Source of the DNA: Clostridia bacterium | Lineage (GTDB): Bacteria > Bacillota > Clostridia > Christensenellales > Aristaeellaceae | NCBI GenBank assembly: GCA_017936765.1 | Contig: JAGBEX010000042.1 | Coordinates: forward strand, 1-36,680 | Length of the DNA: 36,680 nt | Direction of reading: 5' to 3' | Shown: positions 15,249 to 22,211 of the stretch, piece after piece | How the letters are laid out: each line of letters begins with the position of its first letter | How positions within the stretch are numbered: position 1 is the stretch's first letter | Program-made: the position numbers and the translations under genes | Notes under the pieces: model-generated | The model's database searches: none | The model's input: only the letters and a program-made list of their open reading frames with translations | Told to the model about the DNA's origin: nothing

Positions 15249-16716
15249 CGCCGTTCATCTCCTTCAATCGCTGCTGCATCCATTCCGGCAGCTGCTGGTT
15301 ATCCTCATACTGACGCTGCTCATACTGCTGCTCCCGCACCACTTTGCCGGCCTTGGCAGCGGGCTTTGCCTTTTCGTGCGCCGCCGCAGCAGCCTCGGGG
15401 GTGGAAACGCCCTCCTGCCGGAAGGTATCCAGGAGCTTGTTCAGATAGGGCACGGGCTTCTCGGCATCCTTGGCGAAGGCAGCGCAGTACACCACCATCT
15501 CCCTGGTGAAGCCCCATTCCTCCGTCCACTTCTGCACCAGGGCGCGGTTGGCCGCAGAGGAGCGGGAGGTCTTGCCCCACACGCTGTAGAGCTGATCCAC
15601 AAACTCGTTGTACTGTCCGATCTGCGCCATGTATTCATCGATCTGCGCCACGGTGGTCAGGCCGTTCTTGTGCCAGTTTTTCAGGGTCTTCAGCACATCG
15701 TCGAAGTCGCAGGCGCGCTTGGCGCATTCTTCGCCCGCCCGGCGGATGATCTCATCCCCATACAGCGTGCGCATTTCTGCATACAGCTTCATGGTGCTGT
15801 CGTTCACGGTGAGACCGGGCTTGTTCAGCGTGGCAAGCAGCTTGCGCAGGGGTGCTTCCACATCCTCGCGCTGCTGCTTGTTCTTTTCCAATTGCTTGGC
15901 AGAAATGGTCTTCGTGCCGATCTTCTCCCGCTTGTCCCGCAGCACACCGTCCAGGTACTTGAAGGACGGATTCTTGCTGTTGGTGGTATCGTCGCAGGCC
16001 GCCAGAATGGCCTCCGGGGTATAGCCCCACTCCTTGAACCATTTTTCGTACAGGTTCATTTCCGGCTGGGTGGGTTCGCGGAGCATACTGAACTTCCGCA
16101 GCACCGCGCGGCTGCCCTCCAGCACCTTCTTGTCCCGGTCAAGCACCACGTCCACGTCCTCGGCGCACTTGGCGCCCGCCTCGGCCAGCTCCACCGCCCG
16201 TTTTTCAGCCGCATCGAAGGAGAACTTCGCACCGCGCTGCTCGATCAGCCTTTCCAGCAGCCGCAGCACGACCTCCTGGGGCAAGCCCATCTGCTCCACC
16301 CATTCATAGCAGCGGCTGACCTCCTTGCCATACAGATTGCGCTTGTTGTCAAACAGGCCATGCACCGCCTGACCAAAGGCATCGTACACCGGGTCGTTGG
16401 GCGCTTCCATAAACATGAGCTTCTTCGCATTCACATAGCGGAAGGTGGGCGGCCTGTCGCTGATGCGATGCACCAGCCCGCGCCGCTCCCAGTACCGGAA
16501 CGCCGCCAGGATCTCCTCCTCCGTCATGTTCAGGTATTGCCCCATCTGCTCGATGGACGTGTCCTTCTGCGGATGATAGCATTGCATCAGCCCGTACAAA
16601 TACACCTTCACATGGTCGCCCTGCGCCCCAGGCATATGCTCCAGAATGAACAGATTGTCCACCGGAGTCACATCAAACATCGTGTACTGATCCTCAAAAC
16701 TGAACAATCCGTCCAC
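15241..16716 (-). CDS. DnaD-domain replication initiation protein
   Basis: A 491-residue protein with an N-terminal winged-helix part (VDNLFILEHMPGAQGDHVKV, then MTEEEILAAFRYWERRGLV) and DnaD-like C-terminal domains with the YxxKWFKEWGYTPEAILAACDDT and WTEEWGFTREMVVYCAAFA patterns, a typical DnaD C-terminal arrangement repeated several times. DnaD/DnaB-type proteins bridge DnaA or PriA to the helicase loader, which is encoded next. The first codon of the frame is GTG (16716) with an AAGGGA site very close to it; TTG at 16707 has better spacing, so the true start may be three codons later. Length well over the ~230 of DnaD suggests a DnaB-like helper protein. Confidence 0.85.
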   Translation of the reverse strand: MDGLFSFEDQYTMFDVTPVDNLFILEHMPGAQGDHVKVYLYGLMQCYHPQKDTSIEQMGQYLNMTEEEILAAFRYWERRGLVHRISDRPPTFRYVNAKKLMFMEAPNDPVYDAFGQAVHGLFDNKRNLYGKEVSRCYEWVEQMGLPQEVVLRLLERLIEQRGAKFSFDAAEKRAVELAEAGAKCAEDVDVVLDRDKKVLEGSRAVLRKFSMLREPTQPEMNLYEKWFKEWGYTPEAILAACDDTTNSKNPSFKYLDGVLRDKREKIGTKTISAKQLEKNKQQREDVEAPLRKLLATLNKPGLTVNDSTMKLYAEMRTLYGDEIIRRAGEECAKRACDFDDVLKTLKNWHKNGLTTVAQIDEYMAQIGQYNEFVDQLYSVWGKTSRSSAANRALVQKWTEEWGFTREMVVYCAAFAKDAEKPVPYLNKLLDTFRQEGVSTPEAAAAAHEKAKPAAKAGKVVREQQYEQRQYEDNQQLPEWMQQRLKEMNGDA

Positions 16717-16736
16717 TCCCTTCTTCCGTAACCTTG

Positions 16737-16742
16737 ATTATA
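16737..16742 (-). promoter_or_regulatory. Putative -10 box for the dnaD-like operon
   Basis: TATAAT on the minus strand, 20 bp before the GTG start. The 17-bp-upstream hexamer (TTTCAT) is a poor -35, so this is a weak or extended-type promoter by eye. Confidence 0.5.
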
Positions 16743-16804
16743 ACATATCTCGACACAAAATGAAACCTGCGGCTTCAAACTTCCACAGATTTCGCCTCCG
16801 GCGA

Positions 16805-16862
16805 CCAAAGGGGACGCTGTCCCCTTTGGAAACCTCTGCCAAAGGGCCGTTCGGCCCTCTGG
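16805..16862. repeat. Double palindromic repeat element (copy 2)
   Basis: CCAAAGGGGAC-GCT-GTCCCCTTTGG (16805-16829) is a perfect 11-bp stem with a 3-base loop, followed after 9 bp by CCAAAGGGCCGTTCGGCCCTCTGG (16839-16862). The order, loop size and the GGGCCGTTCGGCCC core match the element at 3199-3253 in the reverse orientation. Confidence 0.72.
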
Positions 16863-16993
16863 ACTCCCGTTTTGGGGATGCCCAGCTATGGGGTCTCCGA
16901 GTTGGGGTCACGGCGCGCAACGGGCGCGCCGCGACGCGGAGGAAGCAGCGAGCCGTGCCGCACTCGCAATTCCGAATTCCGAATTCATCATTT

Positions 16994-17026
16994 GAAAAAA
17001 GCGGCGCGTTTCCGCACCGTTTTTTT
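16994..17026. terminator. Bidirectional terminator after nfnB
   Basis: CGGCGCG-TTTC-CGCACCG (17002-17019) forms a 7-bp stem (one G-U pair on the minus strand, where the loop is GAAA) flanked by seven T on one side and six A on the other. It directly follows the nfnB stop. Confidence 0.85.
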
Positions 17027-17027
17027 C

Positions 17028-18407
17028 TTACGCATTGTCTTCAATAATGGCCCGCGCCGCTTTTTTCCCCGCGCCCATGGCCAGGATCACCGTGGCTGCG
17101 CCAGTCACGGCGTCGCCGCCGGCGTAGACCTTGGCTTTGCCGGTGCGGCCGTTTTCATCAGCGGTAATGCCGCCCCACTTCTCTGTGGGCAGGTCGGGGG
17201 TGGTCTTTTTGATCAGCGGGTTGGGGCTGTTGCCGATGGCCACGATCACCGTTTCCACGGGAAGTTCAAACTCGCTGCCGGGCTTGGCCACCGGGCGGCG
17301 GCGCCCCTTGGCGTCGGGTTCGCCCAGTTCCATTTCCACGCAGGTCATGGCGCGGACAAAGCCGTTTTCGTCACCCAGGATCTCCATGGGGTTGGTCAGC
17401 AGCCGGAAGTGGATGCCCTCCTCCTTGGCGTGGTGGATCTCCTCCTTGCGGGCGGGCATTTCCTCCTCGCCGCGGCGGTAGACGATGGTCACGTCGGCGC
17501 CCAGGCGCTTGGCGCAGCGGGCAGCGTCCATGGCTACATTGCCGCCGCCGATCACCGCCACACGGCTGCCCACCTTTACGGGGGTGTCGTGCTGGGGGAA
17601 GGTGTAGGCGCGCATCAAGTTGATGCGGGTCAGGAACTCATTGGCAGAATACACGCCGCACAGGCTTTCGCCGGGGATCTTCTGGAAATTGGGCAGACCC
17701 GCACCGCTGCCGATGAACACCGCGTCGTTGCCTTCCTCCAGCAGTTCGTCCACCGTCATGGCGCGGCCCACCACCGCATTGGTCACGATCTTCACACCCA
17801 GGGCGCGAATGGCGTCGATCTCCTTCTGCACCAGGGCCTTGGGCAGGCGGAACTCCGGAATGCCGTACATCAGCACGCCGCCGGGGGTGTGCAGCGCCTC
17901 GTAGAGGGTCACGTCCCAGCCAGCGCGGGCCAGGTCAGCCGCGCAGGTCAATCCAGCGGGGCCGGAACCCACCACCGCCGCCTTCTTGCCGCAGGCAGGA
18001 GCCGTTTCCACAGAGACCTTGCCCTCGTTCATGGCATAGTCGGCAGCAAAGCGCTCCAGGCGGCCAATGCCCACCGCTTCGCCCTTGATGCCCCGCACGC
18101 ACTTGCTCTCGCATTGGGTCTCCTGGGGGCAGACGCGGCCACAGATGGCCGGCAGGCCGTTCTGGGTGCGGATGACCTCATACGCGCCCTGGAAGTCGCC
18201 TTCCTTGATTTTTGCAATGAAATTGGGGATCGGCACATTCACCGGGCAGCCGGTAACGCAGGGGGCGTTCTTGCAGTTCAGGCAGCGGTCGGCTTCTTCC
18301 ATGGCGATCTCCCGGGTGTACCCCAGAGCGACCTCCTTGAAGTTACCGGCGCGCACCACCGCATCCTGCTCCGGCATGGGGTTCTTCTTCAGCGACATAT
18401 TAGGCAT
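17028..18407 (-). CDS. nfnB: NfnB-like flavoprotein (glutamate synthase small-subunit family)
   Basis: A 459-residue large subunit of the electron-bifurcating NADH-dependent ferredoxin:NADP+ oxidoreductase. The N-terminal domain carries two 4Fe-4S clusters, with cysteines in CLNCKNAPCVTGCPV (near residue 42) and CGRVCPQETQCESKCV (near 95). FAD binding follows at VVGSGPAGL and NADPH binding at VIGGGNVAMDAARCA, and the conserved C-terminal stretch is GGDAVTGAATVILAMGAGK. The small subunit of glutamate synthase (GltD) has the same fold. The immediately preceding, overlapping NfnA gene decides for Nfn. The complex acts in the cytoplasm, coupling NADH and ferredoxin oxidation to NADPH formation. 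Confidence 0.88.
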   Translation of the reverse strand: MPNMSLKKNPMPEQDAVVRAGNFKEVALGYTREIAMEEADRCLNCKNAPCVTGCPVNVPIPNFIAKIKEGDFQGAYEVIRTQNGLPAICGRVCPQETQCESKCVRGIKGEAVGIGRLERFAADYAMNEGKVSVETAPACGKKAAVVGSGPAGLTCAADLARAGWDVTLYEALHTPGGVLMYGIPEFRLPKALVQKEIDAIRALGVKIVTNAVVGRAMTVDELLEEGNDAVFIGSGAGLPNFQKIPGESLCGVYSANEFLTRINLMRAYTFPQHDTPVKVGSRVAVIGGGNVAMDAARCAKRLGADVTIVYRRGEEEMPARKEEIHHAKEEGIHFRLLTNPMEILGDENGFVRAMTCVEMELGEPDAKGRRRPVAKPGSEFELPVETVIVAIGNSPNPLIKKTTPDLPTEKWGGITADENGRTGKAKVYAGGDAVTGAATVILAMGAGKKAARAIIEDNA

Positions 18408-19254
18408 GGCTGCGTGCCTCCCCTGTCAGTCTGCACTTGTGCAGCTTTTCTTTGGCCTTGGCTTCCTCCGACCGGAACATCCGGCTGCGGGCAATGGCCT
18501 CGTCCCAGTCCACCAGATGACCGTCGAAGTCCGGGCCATCCACGCAGGCAAACTTGGTCTCGCCGCCCACGGTGACGCGGCAGCCGCCGCACATACCCGT
18601 GCCGTCGATCATAATGGGATTCATGCTCACGATGGTCTTCACGCCGTAGGGCTTGGTGAGGTTGCACACAGCGCGCATCATGGGCAGGGGGCCGATGGCG
18701 ATCACCACGTCGTACTGTTCGCCCGCCTTCAGCTTTTCCTCCAGCGCCTGGGTCACAAAGCCCTTGTGGCCGTTGGAGCCATCGTCGGTCATGATGGTCA
18801 GGTCAGTACAGGCAGCGGCGAGTTCCTCCTGCAGGATGATCAGATCCTCGTTGCGGAAGCCCACGATGAGATCCACCTTGGCGCCCGCCTCATGCAGCGC
18901 CTTGGCCTGGGGATAAGCAATGGCCACGCCCAATCCGCCGCCGATCACCGCCGCGCGGGTAATGCCCTCGGTGTGGCTGGGTTCGCCCAGGGGGCCAACA
19001 AAGTCCAGCAACGCATCGCCCTCGTTCAGGTTATCCAGCTTCTCGGTGGTGTAGCCCACCTTCTGGAAGATGATGGTCACGGTACCCTTTTCCCGGTCAT
19101 ACCCGGCAATGGTCAGCGGCACGCGCTCGCCCTCTTCATCGATGCGGAAAATAATAAACTGGCCGGGCTGCGCCTTGCGGGCAACCAGCGGAGCCTGGAT
19201 TTCCATCAGGGTAACTGTATCGTTCAGCACACGCTTTTTCACAATGGGAAACAT
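18400..19254 (-). CDS. nfnA: NfnA-like FAD/2Fe-2S subunit
   Basis: A 284-residue ferredoxin-NADP reductase-like protein: flavin-binding barrel (PGQFIIFRIDEEGERVPLTI), nucleotide-binding part (VIGGGLGVAIAYPQAKAL) and a C-terminal 2Fe-2S site in MCGGCRVTVGGETKFACVDG, where the three cysteines plus a nearby aspartate match the NfnA cluster. It is the NADH-oxidising small subunit of Nfn. GGAGGT precedes the ATG at 6 bp, and the last codons overlap nfnB by 8 bp. The closest alternatives are the electron-transfer subunit of dihydroorotate dehydrogenase (PyrK) and sulfide dehydrogenase; the NfnB neighbour argues against them. Confidence 0.88.
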   Translation of the reverse strand: MFPIVKKRVLNDTVTLMEIQAPLVARKAQPGQFIIFRIDEEGERVPLTIAGYDREKGTVTIIFQKVGYTTEKLDNLNEGDALLDFVGPLGEPSHTEGITRAAVIGGGLGVAIAYPQAKALHEAGAKVDLIVGFRNEDLIILQEELAAACTDLTIMTDDGSNGHKGFVTQALEEKLKAGEQYDVVIAIGPLPMMRAVCNLTKPYGVKTIVSMNPIMIDGTGMCGGCRVTVGGETKFACVDGPDFDGHLVDWDEAIARSRMFRSEEAKAKEKLHKCRLTGEARSHA

Positions 19255-19285
19255 GGCGTTACCTCCTTCGGGTCAACAGGCTTCT

Positions 19286-19314
19286 ATTTTACATCATCCT
19301 GTTAAAGTGTGCAA
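19286..19314 (-). promoter_or_regulatory. Putative promoter of nfnAB
   Basis: On the minus strand TTGCAC (19309-19314), a 17-bp spacer and TAAAAT (19286-19291), about 32 bp before the nfnA ATG. The -35 is weak. Confidence 0.6.
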
Positions 19315-19359
19315 TCTCTCATCTGTTCAATTTTTGTTCATATTTAGCCATTTCGTAGG

Positions 19360-19388
19360 TTGACTTATTTAATAGGAAGGACTACAAT
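19360..19388 (+). promoter_or_regulatory. Promoter of the Mrp/Mbh-like operon
   Basis: TTGACT (19360-19365), a 17-bp spacer and TACAAT (19383-19388), 49 bp before the mrpE ATG. It is divergent from the nfnAB promoter, with only 45 bp between the two -35 boxes, so a shared regulator is possible. Confidence 0.78.
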
Positions 19389-19437
19389 AGTCTCGCCGTG
19401 TTTCGACATGGTTTTTATGCGTTTAGGAGGGTTGACG

Positions 19438-19911
19438 ATGTTCTTTCTTCTCTTTGCCTTCTGGATCATCCTCAACGGCCGCTGGACCACAGAGGTGGCC
19501 ATTGTGGGCGCCGTGGTCAGCGGGCTGATCTATCTGTTCATCTGCAAATTCATGGACTACTCACCCAAGAAGGAGTGGGCCTGCGCCCGTCGCCTGCCCA
19601 GGGCCGTGGCCTACGGCGTGTTCCTCATTGGCGAGGTGTTCCAGTCTGCCTGGCAGACCATCAAGTTCATCTGGTCGCCCAGGGAGATTGTGCAGCCGGA
19701 GGTCACTTCCTTCCACACCAAGCTCCGCACCGATGCGGGCAAGGTGATCCTGGCCAACTCCATCACCCTCACCCCCGGCACCATCACCGTGGATATCCGC
19801 GATGACCTGATGCTGGTGCATTGCCTGGATGAGAGCCTGGACGCCGGCCTGGAAGGCTCCGAAATGGAAAAGCGCATCATGAAGCTGGAAGGAGGCCACC
19901 CCCATGACTGA
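19438..19911 (+). CDS. mrpE: Mrp/Mnh antiporter subunit E
   Basis: A 157-residue membrane protein of the MnhE/MrpE (MbhA) family. Two N-terminal hydrophobic helices (FFLLFAFWIILNGRW, VAIVGAVVSGLIYLFICKF) are followed by a third and a cytoplasmic domain with the family hallmark VILANSITLTPGTITVDI. The frame is open from 19360, but ATG 19438 has AGGAGG at 7 bp and gives the usual N-terminus. It is the first gene of the operon; the order E-F-G at the front resembles the membrane-bound hydrogenase (Mbh A-B-C) rather than the A-to-G order of the classical mrp operon. Confidence 0.92.
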   Translation: MFFLLFAFWIILNGRWTTEVAIVGAVVSGLIYLFICKFMDYSPKKEWACARRLPRAVAYGVFLIGEVFQSAWQTIKFIWSPREIVQPEVTSFHTKLRTDAGKVILANSITLTPGTITVDIRDDLMLVHCLDESLDAGLEGSEMEKRIMKLEGGHPHD

Positions 19912-20212
19912 AGCGTATTCCGTCCTGTATAACGTCACCCTGGGCATTCTTGGCCTGTTCCTGCTGGCCTGCCTGGTGCGCGCCATCATCGGCCCCCGCA
20001 TTGCCGACCGGCTCATCGCCATCAACATGATGGGTACGCTGATCGTGATCATCATCTGCGTGCTGGCTTTCCTGATGGGTGAAGGCTATCTGGTGGACGT
20101 AGCCATCATTTACGTGATGCTGTCCTTCCTGGCGGTGGTGCTGCTGACAAAGATCTACATGGGCGTTTACCACGAAAAGCGCCGCAGGGAGGAGGGCAAT
20201 ACCGATGCTTGA
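19904..20212 (+). CDS. mrpF: Mrp/Mnh antiporter subunit F
   Basis: A 102-residue protein with three hydrophobic helices. Its family motif is seen around GPRIADRLIAINMMGT, with VDVAIIYVMLSFLAVV in the last helix. It overlaps mrpE by 8 bp with a Shine-Dalgarno sequence (GGAGG) inside the mrpE end. Together with E and G it forms the small sodium-translocating section in Mrp and Mbh complexes. Confidence 0.92.
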   Translation: MTEAYSVLYNVTLGILGLFLLACLVRAIIGPRIADRLIAINMMGTLIVIIICVLAFLMGEGYLVDVAIIYVMLSFLAVVLLTKIYMGVYHEKRRREEGNTDA

Positions 20213-20558
20213 TACCATCCGCTTCATTATTTCCCTGCTTCTCACCCTTGGCGGGCTGTTCGTGCTGCTCTCCGGCGTGGTGGGTATCTTCAAGTTCAAG
20301 TATTCCCTCACCCGTCTCCATGCCGCCGCCCTGTTTGACACCGTGGGCATCGTGCTGATGGTGCTGGGGGTGGTCGTTGGCACAGGCTTCAACCTCACCT
20401 CGCTGAAGATGCTGATCATCATCGGCATTCTGTGGCTCACCAGCCCGGTGTCCAGTCACCTGATCGGCCGACTGGAGATCACCATCAACGACGAGCTGGA
20501 AAAGGACATGATGGTGCTGGACCAGAGCATGGTGCAGCATGAAAAGGAGGGCGACTGA
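20205..20558 (+). CDS. mrpG: Mrp/Mnh antiporter subunit G
   Basis: A 117-residue protein with three hydrophobic helices. The family pattern is visible in LRLHAAA-type sequence (SLTRLHAAALFDTVGIVLMV) and LWLTSPVSSHLIGR. It overlaps mrpF by 8 bp. The C-terminal tail (NDELEKDMMVLDQSM) is acidic and cytoplasmic. Confidence 0.92.
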   Translation: MLDTIRFIISLLLTLGGLFVLLSGVVGIFKFKYSLTRLHAAALFDTVGIVLMVLGVVVGTGFNLTSLKMLIIIGILWLTSPVSSHLIGRLEITINDELEKDMMVLDQSMVQHEKEGD

Positions 20559-20560
20559 GC

Positions 20561-20839
20561 ATGGAGTTTCTCAATATCCTGCTGTTGGTGTTCATCATCG
20601 TGTGCGCCGTCTCCGTGTCGCTGACGAAGAACCTGTTCACCTCCATCGTTATTTTCATGAGCCAGTCCCTGGCCATGAGCGTGATCTGGATCATGCTGGA
20701 ATCCCCCGACCTGGCCGTGACCGAGGCCGCCGTGGGCGCTGGCATCACCAGTCTTCTGCTCTTTGTGACGCTGAAGAAGATCCACGCCATCGATCAACAA
20801 AAGAAGGGAGCGACCGGCCATGGCCAAGATCAGGAATGA
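20561..20839 (+). CDS. DUF4040/MbhD-like subunit (MrpA C-terminal part)
   Basis: A 92-residue protein with three hydrophobic helices and the pattern LFTSIVIFMSQSLAMSVIWI, then PDLAVTEAAVGAGITSLLLF. The conserved P-D-x-A-x-T-E-A glutamate lies in the middle helix and is characteristic of MbhD and of the corresponding C-terminal part of MrpA. As a free-standing gene it is Mbh-like. It starts 2 bp after mrpG and overlaps the next gene by 20 bp. Confidence 0.88.
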   Translation: MEFLNILLLVFIIVCAVSVSLTKNLFTSIVIFMSQSLAMSVIWIMLESPDLAVTEAAVGAGITSLLLFVTLKKIHAIDQQKKGATGHGQDQE

Positions 20840-21839
20840 TTACGAACACAGCTGGTGGCCGCGGCTCCTGCAATGGCTGGAGGACGGCTCCACCACCCTG
20901 GACGATGAATTGACCCAGGAGATGGAGGAATCCCGCGAGGGACACCTGCTTCCCTCCCACGAGGACGTGGCCGCCTACGAGGCCAAGCTGGAGGAGAGGC
21001 GCAACCAGCAGCTGGCTGCCGAGCTGGACATGTACGCCCACGCCCACCAATGGAGCAAGACCAAAGGCGCCAAGCTGGTGGACTGGTTATACCGCATCAT
21101 GTCCGTGGTGATCTGCGTGAGCATCATCTGGGTGCTTTTGCAAACGGCCTCCTACCTGCCGCCCTTCGGCTCCCCGGATAACCCGGTGAACAACGAGGTC
21201 AGCCAGCGCTACATCGAAAAGGGCATGGAAGAGACTGGCGCGGTGAACATCGTGGCGGGCATGATCCTGGACTACCGTGCCTTCGATACCCTGGGCGAGA
21301 GCAATGTGCTGTTCATTGCCGCCTGCTCGGTGCTGATCCTTCTGCGGGTATCCTCCGACAAGCACGATCCCACCTCCGTCCACCAGCTGGAGGTGGAGGC
21401 CGACGACCGTATGTACGAGCCGAAGAATGACATCATCCTTCAGCACATCACCGCCTTCCTGGTACCCATGATCCTCATCTACGGCGTGTATGGCGTGATG
21501 AACGGCCACATATCCCCCGGCGGCGGCTTCTCCGGCGGCGCCATCATGGGCGCGGCGCTGATCCTGTACCTCAACGCCTTTGGCTTCAAGCGCACCGAGC
21601 GGTTCTTCACCTTCAAGACCTTCAAGCTGGTCTCCGTGTGCGCACTGAGCTTCTATGCCATCAGCAAGGCGTATTCCTTCTTCACCGGTGCCAACCACCT
21701 GCACTCCTTCATCACCCCCGGCAACCCCGGCGACCTGTTCTCCGCAGGCCTGATCCCCTACCTGAACATTGCCGTGGGTGCGGTGGTGTGCTGCACCATG
21801 TACGCCTTCTACACCCACTTCCGGAAAGGAGATATGTAA
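20820..21839 (+). CDS. MbhE-MrpB fusion subunit with hydrophilic N-terminus
   Basis: A 339-residue protein combining parts that are usually separate. Residues 1-~85 are hydrophilic and charged (DDELTQEMEESREGH, EAKLEERRNQQL). Residues ~88-185 match MbhE (also the MrpA tail): a helix, then NNEVSQRYIEKGMEETGAVN with NIVAGMILDYRAFDTLGE. Residues ~200-339 match MrpB/MnhB: QHITAFLVPMILIYGVYGVM, then HISPGGGFSGGAIMGAALIL. It should sit in the membrane with the N-terminal tail in the cytoplasm. The tail has no recognised domain, and it is where a soluble partner could bind. Start chosen at ATG 20820, with GGGAGCGACC before it. Confidence 0.85.
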   Translation: MAKIRNDYEHSWWPRLLQWLEDGSTTLDDELTQEMEESREGHLLPSHEDVAAYEAKLEERRNQQLAAELDMYAHAHQWSKTKGAKLVDWLYRIMSVVICVSIIWVLLQTASYLPPFGSPDNPVNNEVSQRYIEKGMEETGAVNIVAGMILDYRAFDTLGESNVLFIAACSVLILLRVSSDKHDPTSVHQLEVEADDRMYEPKNDIILQHITAFLVPMILIYGVYGVMNGHISPGGGFSGGAIMGAALILYLNAFGFKRTERFFTFKTFKLVSVCALSFYAISKAYSFFTGANHLHSFITPGNPGDLFSAGLIPYLNIAVGAVVCCTMYAFYTHFRKGDM

Positions 21840-21842
21840 GCC

Positions 21843-22208
21843 ATGAGTTTCCATAATTACGAAGAAATGGCCGCCATGATCCTCTTCGGCATCGGCTTCA
21901 CCACCCTGCTTTTGCAGAAAAACCTCATCAAGAAGATCATCGGCTTCTCCATGATGGACTCCGCCATCTACCTGTTCCTGGCCGCCAAGGGCTTCATCGA
22001 GGGCCGCAAGGCGCCCATCGTGGTGGACGGCGTGACCTCCATGGAGGCCTACATCAACCCCATTCCCGCTGGCCTGGTGCTGACGGGCATTGTGGTCAGC
22101 GTTTCGGTCACCGCGCTGATGCTGGCGCTCACCGTGCGCCTCTACCGCCGCTACCACACCCTAGACATCGACCGCATTACCGCTTTGGTGAGAAGGGAGG
22201 AGCAGTAA
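21843..22208 (+). CDS. mrpC: Mrp/Mnh antiporter subunit C (NuoK-like)
   Basis: A 121-residue NuoK-family protein with three helices, including FGIGFTTLLLQKNLIKKIIG with SMMDSAIYLFLAAKG, and a final helix GLVLTGIVVSVSVTALMLAL. A loop of ~25 residues with the sequence RKAPIVVDGVTSM separates helices 2 and 3, as in other MrpC. It starts 3 bp after the previous stop. Confidence 0.92.
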   Translation: MSFHNYEEMAAMILFGIGFTTLLLQKNLIKKIIGFSMMDSAIYLFLAAKGFIEGRKAPIVVDGVTSMEAYINPIPAGLVLTGIVVSVSVTALMLALTVRLYRRYHTLDIDRITALVRREEQ

Positions 22209-22211
22209 GCC

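Larger units (their letters stand above)
16717..17027. other. Gene-free stretch before the dnaD-like gene
   Basis: It holds a TATAAT box on the minus strand (16737-16742) before the dnaD-like gene, a double palindrome (16805-16862), a further GC palindrome around GGCGCGCAACGGGCGCGCC (16911-16929), a short tandem AATTCCG (about 16968-16983) and a bidirectional terminator (16994-17026). No ORF in it is convincing. Confidence 0.6.

Noticed and set aside
16760..17047. A 95-codon plus-strand ORF in the gene-free stretch
   Set aside because: It is made of palindromic repeats and a terminator and runs into the nfnB end; no ribosome binding site.
17028..18407. GltD, the small subunit of glutamate synthase
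   Set aside because: The fold is the same, but the overlapping upstream gene is an NfnA-type FAD/2Fe-2S protein and no glutamate synthase large subunit is adjacent.
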